From assembly GCA_027346925.1 (NCBI GenBank), contig DAIERH010000120.1, positions 1-6,977 of the forward strand: a stretch of DNA of 6,977 nucleotides. Reading direction: 5' to 3'. Each line of letters starts with the position of its first letter. Position 1 is the stretch's first letter. Below are positions 1 to 5,297 of the stretch, piece by piece. The stretch is from Geobacter sp. (GTDB lineage: Bacteria > Desulfobacterota > Desulfuromonadia > Geobacterales > Pseudopelobacteraceae). Under the pieces are notes generated by a model, which saw only the letters and a list, made by a program, of their open reading frames with translations, was not told where the DNA came from and did not search any database. The position numbers were made by a program, and so were the translations under genes.

Positions 1-229
1 TACCGGTAGGAACCTCGGAGTAGATATTGTCTTTCGTGACCCCTGCAAGCAGGCTGTCGAGCGATACCCCCTTCTTCCGTACCGGTTTGATAATGATAAG
101 ATTATCTTCCCTCACGATCTCCACCGGAGAGCCGGCTTCGATACCGCACTCCTCGGCTACGGTTTTCGGAAGTCTCACTGCCAGACTGTTGCCCCATTTC
201 TGCGCTCTCGCCAGCATTTGTCTGCCCAT
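1..229 (-). CDS. mazE: MazE/AbrB-family antitoxin, C-terminus cut by the window edge
   Basis: This is the antitoxin half of a probable MazEF-type toxin-antitoxin pair; such proteins bind their own promoter with an N-terminal swapped-hairpin fold and neutralise the MazF endoribonuclease with the C-terminal tail. I translated it from the reverse strand: about 76 residues are visible. The N-terminus carries the family signature KWGNSLAVRLPK (residues 11-22), then the EAGSPVEIV and LIIIKPVRKK segments. The tail (GVTKDNIYSEV) aligns with the toxin-binding tail of E. coli MazE, so only a few residues should be missing. The start at 229 is chosen because a purine-rich GGCGGGAAAG lies just before it. 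ATG at 217 is an alternative and neither has a strong ribosome binding site. A mazF gene is expected directly downstream, beyond the left edge, but is not seen. Confidence 0.88.
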   Translation of the reverse strand, partial: MGRQMLARAQKWGNSLAVRLPKTVAEECGIEAGSPVEIVREDNLIIIKPVRKKGVSLDSLLAGVTKDNIYSEVPTG

Positions 230-279
230 CTTTCCCGCCGCATTCGGCGCTGTTTTTCGTTTCTGTCCAAGACTACCAC

Positions 280-298
280 AGTATATACAATGTATCAA
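280..298 (-). promoter_or_regulatory. AT-rich candidate promoter/operator of mazE
   Basis: Between the hairpin at 335-360 and the mazE start lies a short AT-rich patch. On the minus strand it reads TTGATACATTGTATATACT. It contains the inverted repeat ATACA-A-TGTAT (285-295) and a -10-like TATACT (280-285). TTGATA (293-298) could act as a -35 element for another, poorer -10 further down. MazE-type antitoxins usually autoregulate through AT-rich palindromes in this position, so an operator is plausible. The spacing fits no single consensus promoter well. Confidence 0.3.
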
Positions 299-334
299 CA
301 TAGAATTGCATTGAATCTTGTGACGCACCAGACA

Positions 335-360
335 GAAAAGCCAGGTTCCCCTGGCTTTTC
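335..360 (-). terminator. Rho-independent terminator after the PAP gene, symmetric in shape
   Basis: A perfect 11-bp inverted repeat (GAAAAGCCAGG / CCTGGCTTTTC) encloses a TTCC loop. It lies 24 bases beyond the stop codon of the polyphosphate:AMP phosphotransferase gene and ahead of mazE. The A-run on one arm gives a short T-run on either strand, so it could work in both directions. The only known upstream transcript is the minus-strand PAP message. It should insulate mazE from PAP transcription. Confidence 0.8.
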
Positions 361-384
361 CCGTACCAATATTCAATCCCATGT

Positions 385-1878
385 TCAGTGCCCGTTCTTC
401 CCCAGCGCCCCCTCGATCCGTTCGCAGAGGGTCTTGAGCACCTTGATGCGGGCGTAGCACTTGTCATTGGCCTCCACGAGGGTCCAGGGGGCGATCTCGG
501 TGCTGGTGCGGTCGATCATGTCGCACACCGCCAGCTCGTACTCTTCCCACTTGTCTCGGTTGCGCCAGTCCTCGTCGGTGATCTTGAACCGCTTGAAGCC
601 GATCTTCTCCCGCTCCTTGAAACGCCTGAGCTGCTCATCCTGACTGATGGAGAGCCAGTACTTGACGATCACGGTCTGGTGGCGGACCATCTGCTCCTCG
701 AAGTCGTTGATCTCACCGTAGGCCCGCATCCAGTCGGCATGGGGGCAATACCCCTCCACCCGCTCCACCAGCACGCGGCCGTACCAGGAGCGGTCGAAGA
801 TGGCGAACTTCCCTTTGCGGGGGAGGTGGCGCCAGAAACGCCACAGGTAGGGTTGGACCCGTTCCTCGTCCGTGGGTGCGGCAATCGGAATTATCCGGTA
901 ATGGCGGGAGTCCAGGGCCTGGGTGATACGGCGGATGCTGCCCCCCTTTCCGGCAGCGTCGTTCCCCTCGAAAAGCGCCACCACCGAGATTTTCCTGAAG
1001 TCGGGATGCCGGGACAGCAGGTTCAGCTTTCCCTGCCACTTCTCCAACTGGTCCTCGTAGTCGCTCTTCTTGAGTTTGCGGGTGAGGTCCAGGGTCTGCA
1101 GGATGCGCAGGCCGTCGATGGCCGTGGTGACCGGTGGGAACGGTTCCTGGGGCGGGGCGGCCTCGGGGGCGGCCAGCCGTTGACGCAGCGATTGCTGGAT
1201 GGCCTTGCCGATGGTCAGGTAGCGGTACCGGGGATCGGTCCCCTCGACGATGATCCAGGGCGCCTCGGCCGTGCTGGTGGCGCGCAGCATCCGCTCCGAC
1301 ACCTGGCGGAAGCGGTCGTAGAGTTTGAAGTTCTTCCAGTCGCTGTCCGTGACCCGCCACCGGGTCTTGGGGTCCTTCTCCAGCAGCTTGAGGCGCTTCT
1401 TCTGTTCAGCCTGGGAGAGATGCAGCCAGAACTTGAGTACCAGCGCCCCTTCGTCGCAGAGCATCTTCTCGAAGCGGATGATCCGCTCCAGGCGCTGGTC
1501 CAGTTCGGCGTTCTTGATCTCGCCGTAGACGTTTTCCACCAAGGGGGCAGAGTACCAGGTGCCGATGAAGATGCCGATCTTCCCCTTGGGGGGGAGCACG
1601 CGCCAGTAGCGCCACATGGGTGGCCGCTCCTGTTCCTCGTCGGTCAACTCCCGCAGGGCATGGGTTTCGATGTGGCGCGGGTCCATCCACTCGTTGAGGA
1701 TGTTGACCGTTTCACCCTTGCCGGCGCAATCCACCCCGGCAATCAGTATGATGACCGGAAACTTCCTCGATTGCAGAAGGTCCAGTTGGGAGTCCAACAG
1801 CGCCTCGCGCAGGACCGGCACCTCTTTCTTCCAGGTTTCCTTGTCGATCGCGTGGCCAAGCTCGGCCGATTCGAACAT
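385..1878 (-). CDS. pap: Polyphosphate:AMP phosphotransferase (two-domain PPK2, class II)
   Basis: This cytoplasmic enzyme transfers phosphate from polyphosphate to AMP to give ADP, linking polyphosphate stores to the adenylate pool. The 497-residue protein, near the usual length for two-domain PPK2 proteins, holds two tandem PPK2 kinase domains. The first is at about 10-235, with Walker A GVDCAGKGE at 48-56. The second is at about 265-490, with Walker A EGNDAAGKGG at 304-313. Domain 2 keeps the PPK2 motif FDRSWYGR (361-368). The matching place in domain 1 reads FIGTWYS (104-110) and lacks the Asp and Arg, so catalysis probably rests mainly on domain 2. A proline- and alanine-rich linker lies near 236-250. 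The start at 1878 is preceded by GGGGGGAGCA, a strong ribosome binding site; an upstream in-frame start 69 bases earlier lacks one. The gene stands alone between a terminator and a divergent lipoprotein gene, with no polyphosphate kinase 1 or exopolyphosphatase in view. Confidence 0.93.
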   Translation of the reverse strand: MFESAELGHAIDKETWKKEVPVLREALLDSQLDLLQSRKFPVIILIAGVDCAGKGETVNILNEWMDPRHIETHALRELTDEEQERPPMWRYWRVLPPKGKIGIFIGTWYSAPLVENVYGEIKNAELDQRLERIIRFEKMLCDEGALVLKFWLHLSQAEQKKRLKLLEKDPKTRWRVTDSDWKNFKLYDRFRQVSERMLRATSTAEAPWIIVEGTDPRYRYLTIGKAIQQSLRQRLAAPEAAPPQEPFPPVTTAIDGLRILQTLDLTRKLKKSDYEDQLEKWQGKLNLLSRHPDFRKISVVALFEGNDAAGKGGSIRRITQALDSRHYRIIPIAAPTDEERVQPYLWRFWRHLPRKGKFAIFDRSWYGRVLVERVEGYCPHADWMRAYGEINDFEEQMVRHQTVIVKYWLSISQDEQLRRFKEREKIGFKRFKITDEDWRNRDKWEEYELAVCDMIDRTSTEIAPWTLVEANDKCYARIKVLKTLCERIEGALGKNGH

Positions 1879-1904
1879 TGCTCCCCCCTTTATCCGTTTA
1901 TTCT

Positions 1905-1920
1905 TGCAACAACCGTGCGT
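1905..1920 (-). promoter_or_regulatory. Possible sigma-54 promoter of the PAP gene
   Basis: On the minus strand, ACGCAC-GGTTG-TTGCA resembles the sigma-54 consensus TGGCAC-N5-TTGCA. The spacing is exact, the -12 element is perfect, but the first two bases of the -24 element do not match. A start about 12 bases downstream of the GC would leave a leader of roughly 16 bases including the strong GGGGGG ribosome binding site of the PAP gene. No good sigma-70 promoter was seen in this gap. Sigma-54 promoters are common in Geobacter-like bacteria, but one important G of the -24 box is missing. Confidence 0.28.
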
Positions 1921-1982
1921 TCGGCATCGTAGACACAACTGTACCACGGACAGACATTCAGTTTACCGTCAGGCCGATCTTT

Positions 1983-2011
1983 TTCCTTGGAATCTCGACC
2001 GGAAATATGAT
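1983..2011 (+). promoter_or_regulatory. Candidate promoter of the lipoprotein gene
   Basis: TATGAT at 2006-2011 matches the sigma-70 -10 consensus in five of six positions. The -35 region 17 bases upstream (TTCCTT) is poor. Transcription from here would begin near 2018, about 30 bases before the GTG start and upstream of the AGGAGG at 2037-2042. This also argues against using the in-frame ATG at 2007 as the translation start. Confidence 0.33.
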
Positions 2012-2048
2012 AAAAAAGATTGTTGTAAAAAAAATCAGGAGGTTGCAG

Positions 2049-2450
2049 GTGAAAAAAATCATTCTCACACTTCTAGCCATCGCCGCACTCGCACTTGCCG
2101 GGTGCCAGGAAAAACCTAAAACCGAGACACCGAGCGCCGCTGCTCCGAGTCAGACGCCCGCCGAGGGCGCTAACCCCCATGCCGGCATGAAGGCCCAGGA
2201 ACTTCCCGCCGGCGCGGGCCAAAAAGCCAAGGTAACCCAGACCATGGATTCCGGCGGGTACACCTACGTGGAAGCGGCAGACGAGAAAGGACAGAAAGTG
2301 TGGATGGCTCTGCCCCAGACCAAGGTCGCCGTGGGCGATGCCATCGAGTATCCTGCGGATGCCATGCCCATGACCAACTTCAAGAGCAAGACCCTCAACA
2401 GGACCTTCGACAAGATCCTGTTCATCCCCGGCATCAGGGTCATCAAGTAA
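2049..2450 (+). CDS. Small periplasmic lipoprotein with a NrfJ-like / OB-fold-like domain
   Basis: A 133-residue secreted lipoprotein. Residues 1-18 form a signal peptide with two lysines and a leucine/alanine core, ending in the lipobox LAGC with the lipidated cysteine at position 19. A low-complexity Pro/Ala/Thr tether follows (about 20-50). The compact C-terminal domain (about 60-133) contains TMDSGGYTYVE, KVWMALPQTKVAVGD and SKTLNRTFDKILF. I associate this pattern with small OB-fold-like domains called NrfJ-like in delta-proteobacteria; that naming is from memory and the biochemical role is unknown. No heme-binding CxxCH is present. Translation starts at GTG 2049, six bases after a perfect AGGAGG; an upstream ATG at 2007 has no comparable site. 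The gene is divergent from PAP, monocistronic, and ends 35 bases before a strong terminator. Confidence 0.82.
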   Translation: MKKIILTLLAIAALALAGCQEKPKTETPSAAAPSQTPAEGANPHAGMKAQELPAGAGQKAKVTQTMDSGGYTYVEAADEKGQKVWMALPQTKVAVGDAIEYPADAMPMTNFKSKTLNRTFDKILFIPGIRVIK

Positions 2451-2485
2451 GACAAGATACTGCTTTCCGGCGACAGAACCACCAG

Positions 2486-2513
2486 GCGGGGCCATCAGGC
2501 CCCGCTTTTTTTT
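2486..2513 (+). terminator. Intrinsic terminator of the lipoprotein gene
   Basis: A perfect 8-bp GC-rich stem (GCGGGGCC / GGCCCCGC) with an ATCA loop is followed by eight T residues. It lies 35 bases after the lipoprotein stop codon. It is one-directional: there is no T-run on the minus side. The tail end of the convergent radical SAM gene is built into this element, with its stop codon in the loop at 2495-2497. Confidence 0.93.
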
Positions 2514-4060
2514 GCAGCGGGACGCGATGCCAGGGCCGAGCGTGATGGCCCGTGATTCGGCACAAGGGCAAGTACCCGGCGGTAACATGCCGTTGCCCGC
2601 GTGGTCTTGCCAGCCGCATCATACAATTCTCCCAGCAGATACCATCCCCAGGGGTTATCCGGCTGCTGCTCGGTGATCTCGCGAAACTCGCCTTCGGCCG
2701 CCGCCTCATCGCCGCTCTGCCGATACCATTCACCTGCCAGCACGTTCGTTGTATAACAATAGCCCAGCAGATCTTTCTGCCGTTGGAAGCGCCGCACGTC
2801 CCTGGGTGCATGCCCGGCGATGGCCTTCAGCAGCCGGCCCGAATTTCTGCCCGGCCTCCCGGCCGCATATACCGCGGCATCCCGGTTCTCGTCGAATATT
2901 TCCCGTTTTATCCGGCCCGCTCCAACCGCATCTTCGAACAGCTTCGTACCCGGGTAATAGGCAAGAGGCGAGACATACCCGTCATCCGGCCGGATGCGGC
3001 GCAGCAGTTTAATGGTCTGGTCAATGTCGTCCTCCGTTTCGCCGGGGACATCTGAAATCAGGTACACGGAGAGGTTGATCCCGACCTTTCTGATCAGATC
3101 GGCGACCTCCTCCACCTGTGCCGGCGCAATCATCTTCCCCAGCATGGCAAGGATGCGCGGCGAACCGGATTCGACCCCGAGTTGGACACATTCGCATCCG
3201 GCTCGCTTCATCCAAGTCAGCAGCTCCTCGTCGAGGGCGCTGACACGGGATTGGCAGTTCCAGAGGATGTTGGCCCCGCGGTCGATCAGCAGGCGACAGA
3301 ACGTGATGGCGCGGTCACGGTCGGCGGTAAAGGTGTCGTCCCGCAGCGAAAAATAGATCAACCCAAAGTGGTCGCGAATGTACAGGATTTCGTCAACCAT
3401 CTGCCCGGGCGAACGAAATCGTACCTGACGGTTCCAGAATCCGGGCGAGCTGCAGAAGTGGCAGACAAAGGGGCACCCCCTGGCGGTGAGGATGAATTCG
3501 GGCTGCAGGTCACGGTCGATACCGATGGCATCGTCCAGGTAGCGGGCGGGTACGGGAAGCAGGTCGAGCTCTTTCAGTAATGGACGGGGCGGGTTGATCC
3601 TGACCCTGCCGGCATGCCGGAATGCGATCCCCTTGATATCCCGCCAATCCCGCCCTTCGGAGCAACAGACGGCAAGTTCCCGGAGCGTTCCCTCCCCCTC
3701 GCCCATGACAACGACATCCACGGGTGAAGCCGGGCAAAGGATATCCTGTGGACAGAAGCTGGCGTGTCCGCCGCCCATGACCACGGTGCAGCCGGTCACT
3801 GTGCGGCGCACGAGCCGGGCCAGATCCAGCGAGGCATGGCGGTTGTGAGTCCACTGGGATATGCCCACCATGTCAGGCTGCATGGCAGTGATCTGCCGGC
3901 GGATGGCCTCGTTGGACCAGGAGGAGAAGTTGGCCAGAACGACATCGAAACCAGCCTCTCTCAGACAGGCATGCAGATAGCACAGACCCGAGGGCAGGAG
4001 ACTGATGTAGGGATCGTCCCGGTCGGGCGCCCCGGATATGTAGGCAAGCAGGATTTTCAT
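2495..4060 (-). CDS. B12-binding-domain radical SAM protein with C-terminal TPR segment
   Basis: A 521-residue cytoplasmic protein. Residues 1-135 form a Rossmann-like cobalamin-binding domain (MKILLAYISG at the start, VVMGGGHAS at 93-101, VVVMGEGEGT at 116-125). No DxHxxG motif is seen, so any cobalamin would bind without a lower axial histidine. The radical SAM core (about 185-375) has the cluster-binding motif CPFVCHFC with C196, C200 and C203, then QLGVESGS (293-300) and SDVPGETEDD (336-345). Residues about 450-505 look like one to two TPR units (DNPWGWYLLGELYDAAGK, then YRRVLALVPNHG), suggesting protein-protein contact. Relatives include methyltransferases and ring-forming enzymes of many kinds; the substrate cannot be told here. 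The start at 4060 is set by homology of the N-terminus; it has only a distant GGA as ribosome binding site and directly follows a terminator T-run. ATG at 4102 would add 14 residues encoded by that hairpin and is less likely. Confidence 0.87.
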   Translation of the reverse strand: MKILLAYISGAPDRDDPYISLLPSGLCYLHACLREAGFDVVLANFSSWSNEAIRRQITAMQPDMVGISQWTHNRHASLDLARLVRRTVTGCTVVMGGGHASFCPQDILCPASPVDVVVMGEGEGTLRELAVCCSEGRDWRDIKGIAFRHAGRVRINPPRPLLKELDLLPVPARYLDDAIGIDRDLQPEFILTARGCPFVCHFCSSPGFWNRQVRFRSPGQMVDEILYIRDHFGLIYFSLRDDTFTADRDRAITFCRLLIDRGANILWNCQSRVSALDEELLTWMKRAGCECVQLGVESGSPRILAMLGKMIAPAQVEEVADLIRKVGINLSVYLISDVPGETEDDIDQTIKLLRRIRPDDGYVSPLAYYPGTKLFEDAVGAGRIKREIFDENRDAAVYAAGRPGRNSGRLLKAIAGHAPRDVRRFQRQKDLLGYCYTTNVLAGEWYRQSGDEAAAEGEFREITEQQPDNPWGWYLLGELYDAAGKTTRATACYRRVLALVPNHGPSRSALASRPAAKKSGA

Positions 4061-4063
4061 GGC

Positions 4064-4096
4064 AAAAAAAATCCGGGTCGTGCAAGACCCGGATTT
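4064..4096 (-). terminator. Intrinsic terminator of the NlpC/P60 gene, abutting the radical SAM start codon
   Basis: An 11-bp perfect stem (minus strand AAATCCGGGTC / GACCCGGATTT) with a six-base loop is followed by a T-run on the minus strand (eight T including the stem end). It begins 28 bases beyond the stop of the NlpC/P60 gene. Its T-run ends only three bases before the ATG of the radical SAM gene. It fits a terminator of the upstream gene, but its position also makes it a possible leader structure or attenuator for the downstream gene. Confidence 0.88.
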
Positions 4097-4124
4097 GTTC
4101 ATTCGTACTTGTCGGCGTTACAAC

Positions 4125-5174
4125 TCAGTCGTTCACATTCAGCGACAGCCCGAGCGTATCGTTGTTCGTGACATCGCTCTCCCGTTCCTCTTCAACCCCC
4201 TGCAAAAGTTCGTTGAAGTTGATGGCGTCGGGCACGTTCTTGCCGATCCGCCGCGCCCCCAGGTAGCGGGAGAGATAGTAGGGGGTGTCCATGGAGGAGA
4301 TAATAACCTGGTGATTCACGGAGGAGGCATGGATCATCTTGCGGTTGCCGAGGTAGATTCCCACATGGGAGGCATAGGGGGCATAGGTCTGGAAAAAGAC
4401 CAAGTCACCCCTCTTCAGGTCGCCACGCATCACTTCGGACCCGACGTAGAACTGTTCGCGGGCGGTACGGGGCAGGCTGATCTTCTGCTCGCGGAAGACC
4501 TGCTGGACAAAACTGGAACAATCCAGTGCCTTGCGGCTGTTTCCGCCGAAACGGTACCGGGCGCCCAGGAAACTGTATGCCGTTTTTTTCAGTTTGCTGA
4601 CGCCGGGGCCGCTGCTGTCTTCAAGATTTTTTGCCAGATCCACCGGCCGGTCGGCATCGATGTCGCTCAATTCCGCCAGAGAATCGGAAAATTCCTGTTC
4701 GTTCAACAGGTCGCGATTGACCAGCTCAAGTCTGGTTGCGGCGGCCGTCGTGCGCACCGGCTCGTCAGCCGCGGGGAGCGTCTCGTTCAGTGCGAGCACC
4801 TGCCCCGGCTTTATCCGGTTGCCTTTCAGGCCGTTGAGACGCCGCAGCTCGGACATTTTGACGCCGGTCTTCCTGGCGATCCTGGGGAGGGTATCCCCCT
4901 TCGCGACCTTGTAGGTAAGCGCCTTGGCGGCCATCTTTGCCTTCCTGGTCTGGGCATCGACATGGGAAGGGATGATCAGGCGTACGCCCCGGTCCACGTG
5001 GGTTCCGGTCAAACTGTTTACGGATTTGAGTTCATCGAGGGAAACGTGATATTTGCGCGCAATGGAGTGAAGCGATTCGCTTTTGCGCACGATATGGATT
5101 TTGGAGGCCAGAACCAACTGAGGAGAAGCCAGCAGCATGAGACATATCGCAATAATACGATGACTATGTTTCAT
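4125..5174 (-). CDS. Secreted LysM-LysM-NlpC/P60 peptidoglycan endopeptidase
   Basis: A 349-residue cell-wall hydrolase, expected to cut peptide stems of peptidoglycan in the periplasm. Residues 1-23 form a Sec signal peptide ending in LVLA. Two LysM glycan-binding modules follow at about 25-68 (IHIVRKSESLHSIARKY) and 87-129 (LTYKVAKGDTLPRIARK). A linker of about 60 residues leads to the NlpC/P60 domain (about 193-312). The expected triad is visible: C219 in ALDCSSFVQQVF, H270 in SHVGIYLG and H282 in MIHASS. The acidic 30-residue tail (EEERESD) has no known role. The start at 5174 has a good AAGGGGGA ribosome binding site and gives a proper signal peptide. It lies downstream of the CdaA-CdaR fusion with a 123-base gap that holds a candidate promoter and no clear terminator, so both separate and read-through transcription are possible. 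Confidence 0.93.
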   Translation of the reverse strand: MKHSHRIIAICLMLLASPQLVLASKIHIVRKSESLHSIARKYHVSLDELKSVNSLTGTHVDRGVRLIIPSHVDAQTRKAKMAAKALTYKVAKGDTLPRIARKTGVKMSELRRLNGLKGNRIKPGQVLALNETLPAADEPVRTTAAATRLELVNRDLLNEQEFSDSLAELSDIDADRPVDLAKNLEDSSGPGVSKLKKTAYSFLGARYRFGGNSRKALDCSSFVQQVFREQKISLPRTAREQFYVGSEVMRGDLKRGDLVFFQTYAPYASHVGIYLGNRKMIHASSVNHQVIISSMDTPYYLSRYLGARRIGKNVPDAINFNELLQGVEEERESDVTNNDTLGLSLNVND

Positions 5175-5210
5175 TGTTCCCCCTTCTTTGTTCTAGTTTG
5201 ATGCGTGGCT

Positions 5211-5239
5211 GTTTTATAACAGAAACAGACCAAAGTCAA
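5211..5239 (-). promoter_or_regulatory. Candidate sigma-70 promoter of the NlpC/P60 gene
   Basis: On the minus strand TTGACT (5234-5239) matches the -35 consensus in five of six positions. A -10 element follows either as TATAAA with a 15-base spacer (5213-5218) or as TAAAAC with a 17-base spacer (5211-5216). Transcription would start near 5205, leaving a leader of about 30 bases with the AAGGGGGA ribosome binding site. The gap around it has no strong hairpin, so the upstream transcript may also run through. Confidence 0.5.
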
Positions 5240-5297
5240 CCCTTAATGTATACCACCCCGTCCCCCGGATCAGCCACCAGCATGGTAACCAGCTTAA

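Noticed and set aside
27..314. Open frames on the plus strand over the mazE region
   Set aside because: They are shadows of mazE, whose KWGNSLAVRLPK signature on the minus strand is clear.
388..1932. A 514-codon open frame on the plus strand, antisense to nearly the whole PAP gene
   Set aside because: It is the codon-phase shadow of a GC-rich gene. Its translation is rich in Gly, Leu, Val and Asp with no recognisable domain, and the opposite strand has clear PPK2 motifs and a strong ribosome binding site.
385..1947. Longer PAP starting at 1947
   Set aside because: The extra 23 residues are Cys/Arg-rich, unlike the family N-terminus, and the GGGGGGAG site lies directly before the ATG at 1878.
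2007..2450. Longer form of the lipoprotein starting at ATG 2007
   Set aside because: It would add a 14-residue basic extension before the signal peptide, lacks a good ribosome binding site, and overlaps the likely -10 element. GTG 2049 has a perfect AGGAGG at ideal spacing.
4059..5201. A 380-codon open frame on the plus strand opposite the NlpC/P60 gene
   Set aside because: The minus strand encodes a signal peptide, two LysM modules and a full catalytic triad, while the plus-strand product has no recognisable fold or start signal.
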